DNA of 64,000 nucleotides from Cerrena zonata (Eukaryota > Basidiomycota > Agaricomycetes > Polyporales > Cerrenaceae): the NCBI GenBank assembly GCA_038087015.1, contig JASBNA010000018.1, forward strand, positions 434,001 through 498,000, read 5' to 3'. The notes under the pieces were generated by a model. The model had not been told where the DNA came from, made no database searches, and saw nothing but the letters and a program-made list of their open reading frames with translations. Positions 35,963 through 46,801 of this stretch are shown one piece after another (the stretch's first letter is position 1; the number at the start of each line of letters is the position of its first letter). Made by a program: the position numbers and the translations under genes.

Positions 35963-36820
35963 TTACTGGTCAAAGGCGATATAAGAAGCCCCAGCCCCAT
36001 ACAAGATAGTATCCCCCCAACTATCCAGGTGCCAGGTCATTCCGTTCATCGTTAGGTTACTCGTATGAACCTCTACTCGGAGATTCCTGTCTTTATCAAC
36101 GGAAAGCAGATTTATGCCACAGAAAACCCGCGGCTTCTTCGCAAATCCGCCTCCACTAAAGGGGGTGTACGAACTGGTTTTACTGCGAGGTTCGTTACGG
36201 GTACGGACGTCGTCAGTGCTGAACGTCCCGCTACGCATGTCCTTCCTATCTGCAGAATGGGCAAACCATGCTACCCTTGCACACAAGACGTTGGTGTCAA
36301 ACCATGTATCGATCTCGATGGTAAATCCGTGAACAGTAATATTGGTGGCCGTAGCCTTGATACGGCAATGGTGCGCCGAATCGGTAGAGACGGCCTCAAG
36401 CCAGACGACAACTTTCGGAAGTGCATAATACGGACATGCGAAGGTGATCCTGCGCTTAGTCGACTTCTGTGGCTTTGTTATGGGGTGGTCTTCCAAGGTA
36501 TCGAACCTGCCGTATTGGAGGTCGGTGTCATCCTGTGGAATGCTAAGCCACGAGCAACCTGCAGAATATAGCTTGGTATCTCCCCATGACTCAACATCGA
36601 TATCCACGTCGCGAGGGGTGACACTAAGTAGGTTACATCTAACACGAAGAACATCCGTGTCAAGCGATGTGAGACCAAGAAGAATTGTTGGAGGAGAGGA
36701 ATTGGGGAAGGATAGTGGGATTTTGCCGATGGTGTGTAGCTGGGGATTTCCGTAGGATCGCACGCCAGCTGTTCTGAATATACCTGTCTCGATTTTCGAA
36801 GTAGGATCATTAAGCAACAT
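35963..36820 (-). CDS. H-type lectin domain protein (three tandem domains)
   Basis: A single exon of 285 aa from ATG 36820, a close paralogue of the gene at 27723-28577 on the other strand. Three H-type-like repeats are visible, with PPTILLGLTSLDTD, LPKVVVWLEAVSTD followed by ATNITVHGFTIEIDTW, and KPRVFCGINLL followed by TSNLTMNGMTWHLDSWGDT, ending in ASYIAFDQ. The frame stays open upstream to 36961 without ATG and encodes a Cys-rich stretch (CARCVSC, CPC), so an extra 5' exon is possible. Likely a cytosolic sugar-binding protein. Together with the other copy and a relic at 37080 it marks a local lectin expansion. Confidence 0.83.
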   Translation of the reverse strand: MLLNDPTSKIETGIFRTAGVRSYGNPQLHTIGKIPLSFPNSSPPTILLGLTSLDTDVLRVRCNLLSVTPRDVDIDVESWGDTKLYSAGCSWLSIPQDDTDLQYGRFDTLEDHPITKPQKSTKRRITFACPYYALPKVVVWLEAVSTDSAHHCRIKATATNITVHGFTIEIDTWFDTNVLCARVAWFAHSADRKDMRSGTFSTDDVRTRNEPRSKTSSYTPFSGGGFAKKPRVFCGINLLSVDKDRNLRVEVHTSNLTMNGMTWHLDSWGDTILYGAGASYIAFDQ

Positions 36821-37079
36821 CTTTATCGAAGTGTTTGGGTCGAGGTCGATGGTGTTATGGAGACCTGAGATACTCGAGGGAGGCAAACATGGGCAGTCCT
36901 TTTTGAAATAGAAGCAGGACACGCACCTAGCACACTTGGTCACTGCGCTGAGGTGAGCCAATTGTGTTGAGGTTTAATCAGCTTCTCGAAGTGACGGCGA
37001 CATCGGGAACCTACATAGTAAAAGATGGAAATCATCCCATAAGATGTATCTGTACTAATAGGATAGGTCCAAATGACCA

Positions 37080-37310
37080 AAAAAAGCGACGTTATCTCTC
37101 GTTATATCCATAGAAAATCCACGAACTGTAACCTCGCATATGTTGACTCGCAGTGTCGAAAGATAGCGTTGTGTTGATGTCGAACTGTCTAACCCTAACC
37201 ACGTCCAGTGACTGCAGAGTAGGCTCGTTTCTAGCCTCTACAACTTTCGGAGGATAGCCGTTAGACCGGAGAAAGACTGACTCTAATACGAGAAATGCAT
37301 GCTAGAGGTG
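37080..37310 (-). pseudogene. H-type lectin relic
   Basis: The minus strand has FLRSNGYPPKVV in one frame and, after a frame change near 37165, LRVNICEVTVRGFSMDIT, which mirrors the R-V-K-x-x-x-N-I-T-x-x-G-F-x-I block of H-type domains. Only about one domain is left, with no start and a frameshift. It lies just upstream of the intact lectin gene, on the same strand. Confidence 0.45.
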
Positions 37311-37989
37311 ATGAAACAAAGGTAAAGGCTAGTAAGCAGTACCGTATAGTCGTTACCTATAAGGTCACAATTTCTTCTTGCAAAGTGTGAGATACTGAAA
37401 ACGCTGATTTGCAATTTCGCGACCACAAGCCCCCTAGTACATGCTCCTCGCTTCATTCGGAGTTAGGAATGACTATCAGACCACTCGATTGGTGGTTGAC
37501 AGCTTCTCTGAGCTACTACAGTACTATACCACTCAGGCTTTTCAGCACTCGCAAACGTGTCTACCACTATCGAACGTAAGTATTCGAAGCAGCCTACATT
37601 TCTGCTCCCTGCGATGACGGCGTATACTCAGACTATTAGACGCATCTTCATCCTAACCTGCAAGTACGGTGCCATCTCGTGCTGTGTCCTGGTCATGAGT
37701 AACGCCTATACAAAACGGTGGGGACATGGCCTGAGATTTCTTACTTTTACGACCACCATCTACCCTTCGAGCTGAAATCTCGTGTAATCTTACGTGTCCT
37801 GTGATAACCACTCCAGGCACGTACTGCCATCGCTGCCGCTTCCCGAATGTAGTTCTATAGGTAGTACGGCATACAGTGGCATCTATACTCACGGTGTGGT
37901 TTACATATAATCCGCACGACACACATCGAACCACCCAGGTCGCAACCCCCATCCTCTCAATAGGACTGTCTCCAGGATACGCTTTAAAT
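37311..37989. other. intergenic
   Basis: No supported gene; upstream region of copy D. Confidence 0.5.
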
Positions 37990-38741
37990 ATGTCCTCCGA
38001 CAATGCTAGGAGACGCCGTCGACAGCGTAAACCAAAGAAACCCAGGAATATGAATAGTGAGAGCGTTGCCGACGGCACGGGATCTCTCCAAGTAGGGTTT
38101 TCTCTGTCGTGTCTTGACATTTGACCTATGCAAGGCTAGGAATCTCTTGAGGCCCTCACGATAGCTACACGTCCAGCTCCTAAACTGTCGCATATTGGTG
38201 CATTCTTTGCGGAGTATGATGACTACTCCTTTGATCCAATGCAACCCATCATGCTACAATTTAAGAAGCTAGCTAGACGAGTCAAGCTCAAGGATGAAGA
38301 ATTTAAAGAGGCTAGGGAGAATTTCCGTGGAGCTGTGGTATTGGATTTCAACGATACATTCGGGGAAGATGAAAATGACCTCGGGGCATGGCAGCGACTA
38401 TGCATCATGTTAGAGGTATCACCTGTTCCCGATAACATAGATTCCTGTCATGCAGTACGTCGCTATTTCGCTCTCTTCAATGCTTAGAATGTCTACTGAT
38501 GCACCCAATATATCAATAGGAGCTCAGGAAGATACATGTCAATATCTGGGATCTTCTTGAGGCTGCGATGACCGGTGATACTCCAAAAAGATTCCCCACC
38601 GTAAATCATCTGCGATCGTACACAGAGGCGACTGGTCTCTTCTTCCCAATCGACGATCCAAGAGCAGGTGGTGTACTGCGGGGGCTCTTGCGACATCTAC
38701 GATCACGACCCGGTGTTGGGTTTAAACCTGTTCGGATGTGA
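37990..38741 (+). CDS. VNIxDL family protein, copy D
   Basis: Three exons (37990-38091, 38140-38454, 38520-38741), both junctions phase 0, give 212 aa. The short N-terminus is basic (ARRRRRQRKPKKPR), possibly a nuclear signal. Core blocks are HIGAFFAEYDDYSFDP, AVVLDFNDTFGEDENDLGAW, WQRLCIMLEVSPVP, then IHVNIWDLLEAA, RFPTVNHLRSYTEATGLFFP and RAGGVLRGLLRHL. The last intron sits at the same place and phase as in copies C, E and F (after C-x-x, before the VNI exon). Closest to copy C by eye. Function unknown; looks intact. Confidence 0.82.
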
Positions 38742-39339
38742 AACAAACCCAGTTGCCAAAGGAATTACAGTAGTAGGGTGATTCGTTATATTTCTCCATC
38801 GGAACCCAAGTCTCGGTCGAACATAAATAGCGCTCAAATGTACAGTATGCTCGAGATCGTCTCCTCGACAAAGAGAATGATATAGTGCCTTCTTACACAT
38901 TGCATAGCAAGTACAAGTTTATAGTATTCAAATATTCAGGGCTGGCGACCGTTATCACGAACGCCCCCGGATATCGTATGATGTCACTCGACCATGACCC
39001 ATTGTGTCAACTCGTTGCAGTTTACAACTCGCCTTCTATACCTAATAACTTTGACCTCAATTCCTTTGTGTCAGATAATATAATACACTTTGTGCATTTT
39101 TAATATCAAGCTGTAATAGAACAAGCTTGCAGTGCCAGCACTCAATAAATAAAGACTTCGGCTACCATCATGACTAGTTTGGAAATACGTTCGGCGTTCA
39201 GTTACTGACCATGTAAGTCTTGTGCCTGTTCCACTACCACCACCGTGTACTTTCTCATTGTTTCGTTAACATTCTCATAGATTCTTCTGGAAACATATAA
39301 AGAATATCAGCGGATCTCAGTAAGGATTGGCGGCTGCCA
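38742..39339. promoter_or_regulatory. intergenic, with TATA-like box before the MFS gene
   Basis: TATAAAG at 39296-39302 lies 38-44 nt before the MFS start codon and could be its TATA box. AATAAATAAA at 39144-39153 could be a poly(A) signal for copy D. Both are inferred from sequence alone. Confidence 0.35.
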
Positions 39340-42300
39340 ATGTCCGCGACCAACAGGACGAGTACCATTCCGAGGCGTGTATTCGGAAATGCAAATGAGT
39401 CGGCTTTGGACGACGAACTATCATCAAACCCTCCTAATCCTTCGCGACGACCTTCTGGATTGGGATCATTTGCTCGTGCTCATAGACCGAGCTTCGTTGC
39501 ACGCTGGAGAAATAGAGAGGGAGAAGAAGATGAGAGTGCTGTGGTAGAGTCCCCAAGCATGAAACCTCCGATTCCTAGTGCCCTCCAACCGCCTCCGGAG
39601 GTGTACGCTACTCCTCTGCCAACATTATCAATGATAGTACTCTCCATTGTGAGTCCATTCTCTTACAGTACATCGTATAATGACACCTTGACCGTCGTCC
39701 GCTATAGACGATGCTTGGCGAATTTCTCTCTGCAAATGTATCTGCACCATTCCTGTTATTCATGGTAGAAGGTACGTGATGGTCCAGACTCAACAGTGTG
39801 CATATCAATGACAGAAAACTCAGGGTTCAACCAGTTTACAGACGAAGCCGATGTTGGAAAGTGGACCGGAATCCTTGGTTCGTCCTCCGGTTTAATCTCC
39901 CTCGAATATGCTCATATTTGTCCGATTCCAGTGTCTACCTTCTTCCTCACACAGTTCATAACATCTCTCTTATGGGTGCGTCATCTATCCTATCTGGGAT
40001 TAAATCACATACATATTGATCATGATAGGCAACGGTGGCAGCGAAGCACTCGCCGCGTCTCGTTCTGTCAATATCTCTCCTAGGGAGTGCAGTTACTTGT
40101 TGTCTCTTTGGGACTGCTACATCTCTCCAGCAAGCCATGGCTATTCGCTTGATGCAGGGTATATTTGCGGGTGCAATTGGTGTAGCAAGAGGGGCGGTGA
40201 CATCAGTGACAGATCCCAGCAACGAAGGCAGAGCGTATGCCATTCTTGGGTAAGCGACTTGTACTCCTAATTTGACTACATTGCACTTAACGCTCGCAGT
40301 TTCTGTTGGGGGTTTGGAGGTGTTTCTGGTGCTATCGTAGGGGGAACTTGTAAGCGGTTCACAATATTACCCGTCAACGATGTTAAAGGGATACTTTAGT
40401 TGAGAATCCGGCAAAGAAATGGCCCTCGGCCTTTGCTCACATACCTCTTTTTGTGAATTACCCGTACCTACTACCTTGCGCTGTGGCAGCATCAGTAACA
40501 TTCACCGGTAAGGTCAAAATGTTATCTCCACAGTCATACCCCTCATACTTTCTCCTAGGATCCATCCTATCTCTCTTCCTTGGCCCAGATTGTGGACCTC
40601 GGGAAGGTGCAATTCGTCTTCCAATCGAGAAAACAACTTCCACGTCGGCTACCGCTGAGGAATCACGTCCGACAACGCCAGTATCCTTCGGAGAACCTTC
40701 AGAACAGAGGGGTATGGTCAGGAGGCTCTCGAATAAGCTCTCTGGTTATTTCTCGCGGCGAACTCAGGAAGAAGAAACTCAAACACCTCCTGTCCAACTG
40801 GCGCCTGCACCTTCTCAGCCGAAGGGTAGGACATTTTCGCGGACAAGTCGAGCAGATGGTTCTGCTTATGGATACAACGGAAGCTTTAGACATCGACTTT
40901 ATAGCAATATGAGTGCCCGCACAAGGCGAGGTAGTGCAGCTACCACACGAAGACGGGGGAGCAATACAGGCGAAGCGTCAGGCTTACCATCTAGCGTTGC
41001 TACAGGAAGCGACATGAACTTTGCTCAGAGGCTGCTTATGGCGAATGAGCTTCAGGTGACTAACATTGCAGACTTGTGGGTTGCTAGTGCCACTGCGATA
41101 AGTAACGAAGATTACGAGGACCCGTTCGAGTCCGATGAAGACGAAGATAATGAGGTTGGGAACCTGGATGATATTCAAGAAGGCGATATCTTTGCAACAC
41201 CCTCAATTGCAGGCTCACGCCCGAATAGATTTAGTCGTCGACTCGATTCTCGTGCCACTATAGGTTCCAAAAGACCCTCGTTTGCTGGTCTCCGTCCTTC
41301 AATACCATCACTAGGATCTCCTCGTCGTCCGTCGTCTTCACAACCTCGTGTATCCTCAGGAGCGCGACATGTCTCTGATGACCCAAGACGACCATCAATG
41401 ACACCGAGTATGTTGGTGCCTCCAATCTTCTCACATGTGGGTGTACGTACACCCCCTGCAGTTCTAGAAGCGCAACAACTTCTTGCTATGGGTGACGAAG
41501 AGGAGGGCCTTGCTCCTATTCAAGAGTCTCGTGCAAGGAGTGAAAGTGATGAAATAGTAGAACCCGAGCCGTCATTGATGAGCCAGCTACCTATCCTGGT
41601 GATCATCCAGTATGGGCTATTGGCCTTGCACTCGACCACGCATGACCAGGTGTTTTATCTATACCTCGTCTCGTAAGTCATATTTTTCTGCTTGCCTTAT
41701 ACGCTGGAACGATTATCTTCTTTATAGGAAATACTCGTCTGGAGGACTTAATCTGAATGCTGGGCATTTTTCTCAACTTAGTATGTGTAAGTTTTGTTGT
41801 CATAGTAGTATAAACTGATGGTCGCTCTTCTTAGTTGCATTAATGTGTCTTGCCCAAATTGTATACCAATTTTATTTCTATCCGTGCGTTCTTTTTCTCT
41901 TCTAAATCTCGTTATACTGAAAGCGACCCCCGAACTCTTAGTAACATTGGGTCAGTTTTCGCTGGATTGAGTCCCCTACACGACATATGTCTGATCTGAT
42001 TTGCCTTCCATCCAGACCTCCCAGAGGACGGTTCTCACACTTGGCCATGTTCCGGATTGGCTCCTTGCTTTTCATACCTGCCTATATAACTGTCATCCTG
42101 TACCGTGTATTTGCCAATTCCACTGATGAGGGTAACTTGGTGCTCATGGCTGGTACGTAATTTTTATTTCCACTATCCATCTTTAGGGTTTCTCAAATAA
42201 TTACACCTTTACATAGCCTTGGCTGTTAGTACGGCTGTACGATATTGTGGTTCAACATTCGCTTACACCGCGGTGTCCGTTCTACTCAATTACAGTAGGT

Positions 42301-42607
42301 ATCCTCAACATTAGTCATAACGTTCCTGCTTAACCCTATCGCAGTGTCTCCTCCCCACGTCGTTGGCATTGCCAACGGAATCGCACAGAGTATAGTTAGT
42401 CTGGCTCGGTTCTTAGGTCCCATCATTGGTGGTTTAGTAAGTCACTACCGTAAAACGAGAAGGCCTTTTCCTAAATTGACTTCGTTTTTGGTATTCTAGC
42501 TTTGGTCAACGAGCGTTCAAGACAATCCAAATGGATATCCGATTGGATTCTTGGTTTGTGCAGGTGCATGCGCATTGGCTGTCGCACACAGCTTTTTCAT
42601 CCGGTAA
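39340..42607 (+). CDS. major facilitator superfamily transporter with long central loop
   Basis: About 14 exons join in frame to give roughly 840 aa. The first 100 residues are hydrophilic and Ser/Pro/Arg-rich. Membrane segments then start at TLSMIVLSI and MLGEFLSANVSAPFLLFMVEG. MFS marks are visible: AIRLMQGIFAGAIGVARG with TDPSNEGRAYAILGFCWGFG (loop 4-5), and GPPRGRF-type PPPRGRFSHLAMFRIGS in the second half. Between TM6 and TM7 lies a loop of over 300 residues (exon 41673 and upstream), Ser/Arg-rich and acidic, probably cytosolic and regulated by phosphorylation. The layout resembles fungal ZIFL-like or YCR023C-like MFS proteins. Substrate unknown. The last exon ends SFFIR at TAA 42605-42607. 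Confidence 0.9.
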
Positions 42608-43465
42608 CAGCGGGATGAGCTTTCTATTCATCATTTATCTCGATGTGACCTTCACCATGTATCATAATGTATTCATTCTCTTTCGGACTTCTACAATTTC
42701 AACCTTTACAGTTACCTCAGTGAGAATTTCTAATCACTCGAAGGAACACTGACCACTCGTGATACGAAGGCAAGTGCTTCGAATCACTTTTTTCTACTGT
42801 CTTGATGTCGTTAACCTATGATATTATTGTTTTCCATCTCATCAGTGCTTCCACTCATCTATCACTTGTCTGCATATCGATGCTTGAATCTTGGGTTTGG
42901 ATATACCTAATTGACTCCGACTGACGCTTCCCCATACACTCCGCGCCCATGACAACTACAGCGAATGCCCTGTCAAATTTACCTCGAAACTATAGATGGT
43001 GGCGTTCATACCTGCCATTCTGAATATCGTCTTCAATGAAAGGCCCAGAAACACCTTACCCAGGGATAGCCATCTTACGAGACCTTTCCCGCTAGTGGAT
43101 TTCTCATACACCGCCATAGGAGTTTATACGAAACACTTTCTTCGGTTGCGTATAGGATCTATCAAAACAGGATGTAGCAACCGAATCATTTCCGCTCTCG
43201 ATGTCTGGCGTCGGATCGTAGAGCAAAAATAGGTCGACGAGGCCCATAAATGGAGAGTGAATGCGTTCGTGACTTTCGGACAATCTTCTGGGCATTCTCA
43301 CCATCATCTTGGTATCGGAGCTATGATTCACTGTTTCGGGCATACATGTATATGGGCTATCAGCACCGCCCGGGGTGGGGTATAATAGTGTCGCACAAAA
43401 TGGTGATGAGGTATCATCGCGTTCGTCTGTTTTTGTCATTACCAAATCTCACTTTCGTTCATAGC
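42608..43465. other. intergenic
   Basis: No supported gene. ORFs at 42996-43232 (+) and 43445-43104 (-) lack motifs and splice partners. Confidence 0.5.
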
Positions 43466-44936
43466 ATGGGCCGGGACTGGAACTCGCTCGAAGAACTTCA
43501 ACAAGAACAAGGTACGTCTTATAAAAATAAACCTTGTCTTGCACTTTGATCTGTATCTACCTTGGATAGCCGCATTCTTGAAGTTAGTCCATGCACTTGC
43601 AGGCCTGTACTTGTAAGGATTACAACCTGTCTTCTTTACTGTTCTGCTGATATTTTCCCTAGCTGGGAGGTCGCTGTATCATGGGAATTTGAGTGGGCCT
43701 TCCTCGCCGGTAAAAAGAAGTTCCATTGGCCAATGGTCAGTATGTTTTAAATTCGCTGGTACATTGGCACGGTACCCCCAAATGGAAACTGAATAGCAAC
43801 ATCTAGATATTTTACTTTTTGGGCCGTTACTTCCAGGTATTTTGTATTATCGGTCTGTGAGTACCACATAGCCAGCTAGCTTCGGGTCTTTTAATTGCGT
43901 TGATAGGCTTATTGTGGTGAACAATACTTCGTGAGTGGATAATCACCACCCTACTATGTCAACCGTATGCCTAATTGTTGTCACAGAGGCAATCTTAACT
44001 GTCAAGGAATTTTTACTTTCGCCCAGGTATGCGTATGCCTGTACAATACTCAACCGAAGAATGAAAGGAGTCTCATTCATTTACATAGCTTACTGGGCAG
44101 GCTGCTATTGGATTTGCAAGTCTTAACCTCGCTATCCGCGCGTAGGTGTTGTCTCCATGATCCATTTGATAATAGTCATACTCATTTAACGATCTTTCTA
44201 GGATGGTAGTCTGGTACTGGAAACGCTATATTGTCATCCCTTTGATCCTGATAATTCTCGGCCACTGGGCACTCCTCATGCAAGGTGTTAAAATCCAAGT
44301 TAAATCTACACCCCAAGGTTGCGCTGTTGTTGACTCCCACAGTATAACGCTACCGGTCACTTTTGCATACACGATGTCCCTGGATCTCTGCGTATTGTTA
44401 CTCACGACGTATCAATTAGTAATCGTACGGGGGAGGCGGACTCAACTAATGAACTTGCTCTTTACGGATGGACTCGTATACTTTGGCTTTGCGTAAGTCC
44501 ACACATTGTGAAACACCTCGTCGACTTATCATTACCGCTGGTACCGATCCATATAGATTTCTAGTACACCTTCCGGCGACGATATTTATGTTTTTGAACC
44601 TTAATCCCTTCATGTCGGTTCTATTTGGGTTCCCAACTACTGTGGTATCGACTGTGAGTTTGTCTCAAACGAAACAGCATTTGAAACCCACTGAAGAAAC
44701 TCTGCCCTAGGTGATCGCTTGTCGAGCGGTCCGACGTCTCTCAGACTTCGCAACTGGTGGTATACAGGTGTAAGTTTGACACCCAATGTCACGATTCAAG
44801 CATATTTTGACTGGAGAATGGAATTAGCTCCATAGGTCAGCGATTCACACTCTCGACAACAGGTTTCACAGGCAAGCCATCCGGAGCTATATCGAAGCAG
44901 GCCAGCGGTGTTCATGTTCAAGTGAGTTACAGCTGA
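43466..44936 (+). CDS. 7-TM-like membrane protein of a basidiomycete family
   Basis: About 11 short exons give roughly 270 aa. Order of visible blocks: KLVHALAGLYFWEVAVSWEF (exons 2-3) with EWAFLAGKKKFHWPM, then IFYFLGRYFQVFCIIG, LIVVNNTSGNLNCQ, TGQAAIGFASLNLAIRA, WKRYIVIPLILIILGHWALL, then PVTFAYTMSLDLCVLLLTTYQL, LLFTDGLVYFGFAF, FMFLNLNPFMSVLFGFP and VIACRAVRRLSDF. This matches a very common Agaricomycete family of seven-helix membrane proteins of unknown role, sometimes likened to receptors. The C-terminal exon (ending GVHVQVSYS, TGA 44934-44936) is in a different phase from the preferred donor, so the last junction is uncertain. Confidence 0.82.
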
Positions 44937-45280
44937 TACTCGGAGGTGAAACACGAAAACGAAGAGATTGAATTGTGTTGTCCAGGTGGACACATTTAGT
45001 ACAGGCGACATAATGACCGAGCACAAAGTAGGCAGTACAGACCCAGAACAGGGTAGCAGCGTTTACAACCCTCGTTAAGGTTGTAAAGACGTTTCTGCCC
45101 TCGGACATGCCTACAGCACGTTGGTGGCGTATCTGAGATTGAATAGAATATAGGTACCACGTGCCTGAACCCTAGTTATGAAATAGCTTTGAGATCGATG
45201 CAAGGAAGAGAGAACGTATTAGAATGGCGGGATAAAGTAAAGCACAGAATGTATCCAGCGCAGATGAATCTAAAACATAA

Positions 45281-46249
45281 CTATGCTCTCCACACGTTTA
45301 GGAGTTTCCGTCCTCGTTCCCTCTGAATTTCGTCCTTACCCCTCATTCCAATACCCTTCTCCAGCTTCCTTCCACCACCACCAACACCATCACCCATTCC
45401 CAATGGTGCATTTCCAGCGTAAAGCATGCGGAAAAGTAGCTTCATCACCGTCATTGGGTTTCTGCTTCCCCACACCTTCGCGCTGATGTCCTTGATGCCA
45501 GCAGCTCGGAAAATGGGATGCATCGTTGGACTACAACGAAGACCGAAACCGACGGGTCGAGGACGCAAGATGATTCGCGTGGCACCCATCTTATCCTCCA
45601 TTTCGGTCCAGACCGTTCGTCCTTCGAACCGTTCGACGTGATCCATGCTCCTGTACGCTTGGAAGTTGGCTTTCTCGAGTGCAACGGACGATTCGTCGTG
45701 CTTCGCCTGTCCATAACCCACTAGCCCGTCTCCGTTTCCGACAACGATGAAGTAACCGACTCGGTGAATTTTACCCTTCCCTGTCTGCCTCGTGACCCTT
45801 CGATTGATCATGGTGTATTGGTGCATCTGCTGTCTCGTCTTCGAGTCTATTGGTAAGAAGCGTGAAGAGTCAATCGTGTCGCGACCCATGACCTGTTTAT
45901 CGAGTTCGGCTTGTGTAACATTGTACTTTTCTTTGAGAACGTTTTGATAAGCCTTGAACATCGAAGGGTCATTTCGTATGATGACCTTGGATTCGTAGGG
46001 ATATTTTGCGGTAGCAGGGAAGACTTCAGACTGGTGAAGATCCATAAGCGGGTCTGGGGTCATCAGGTTCGGAAAAGCACCCTCCGCATCGACCTCTTCG
46101 ATGCCCTTGTCATGATTTGAAGCCTGTGGGACGTTTGACGAGCTGTACCTCACGAATGACGTAGAGGCTGGAAGGGCTAAAGATGTAGATGGAATTATTC
46201 GTGGACATCGCAACGAATGATGGAGTACTTTTCTGGCTACTGAAGCCAT
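45281..46249 (-). CDS. MRPS5: mitochondrial small-subunit ribosomal protein S5 (uS5m)
   Basis: A single exon of 322 aa. The N-terminus is basic and Ser/Ala-rich (MASVARKVLHHSLR), a mitochondrial presequence. Residues ~135-270 carry the S5 fold: VTRQTGKGKIHRVGYFIVVGNGDGLVGYGQAK in the N-terminal domain, then TEMEDKMGATRIILRPRPVGFGLRCSPTM and IFRAAGIKDISAKVWGSRNPM in the C-terminal domain. The protein sits in the decoding region of the mitoribosome. It is divergently transcribed from the nuclear pore gene at 46802. Family identity is clear; the symbol follows the general eukaryotic name. Confidence 0.95.
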   Translation of the reverse strand: MASVARKVLHHSLRCPRIIPSTSLALPASTSFVRYSSSNVPQASNHDKGIEEVDAEGAFPNLMTPDPLMDLHQSEVFPATAKYPYESKVIIRNDPSMFKAYQNVLKEKYNVTQAELDKQVMGRDTIDSSRFLPIDSKTRQQMHQYTMINRRVTRQTGKGKIHRVGYFIVVGNGDGLVGYGQAKHDESSVALEKANFQAYRSMDHVERFEGRTVWTEMEDKMGATRIILRPRPVGFGLRCSPTMHPIFRAAGIKDISAKVWGSRNPMTVMKLLFRMLYAGNAPLGMGDGVGGGGRKLEKGIGMRGKDEIQRERGRKLLNVWRA

Positions 46250-46801
46250 TGGGATGAGGTCAGAAGTGAATGTTAGGACCAGAGCAACTTGCCCGTTCGT
46301 TTGAAACCACCTAGAATTGATCGGTCAAGCTCACGCTTCCTAAATAGGAAGGTATAGTATTCTCGACGTGTTTTTACGCCGGTAGTAGCTAAAGCATACG
46401 GCATAGTGCTCCAATCTCAATTTACATATGGAAATAGGCATTTCATTTTCTCCAGAGTAAGCTTATTATCAGAGCAAAGTTCTATCTGAGACAAATATAT
46501 TTACTGCCCTCTTCGGAAATGTGGGGGTTACACGATAACCCAAATTTTCTCAAGAACGGTTTTTGACTACTCAATATACCATTCATACAGCGTTAATAAC
46601 TCTTGTATGTGTTCTTGATGGTCTTAATAGATCATACAATATCTCACTTATTTCTCAATTTACTACATAGATGGGACAATAGACCGGCAAACGCCGATAA
46701 CGCTCAACGTGATCGACGTCCAGTGGAATCTAACATTTGACCTCCACTTTCATACTCACTATCACTTCTAACTATACGAGACCACACGCTAGGCACGCAG
46801 T
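46250..46801. promoter_or_regulatory. shared divergent promoter region
   Basis: 552 bp separate the start codons of MRPS5 (-) and the ELYS-domain gene (+), so both promoters must lie here. No TATA box or known binding site can be named. Confidence 0.5.

Noticed and set aside
42996..43445. ORFs on both strands before the 7-TM-like gene
   Set aside because: They overlap each other, have no motif and no splice partner.
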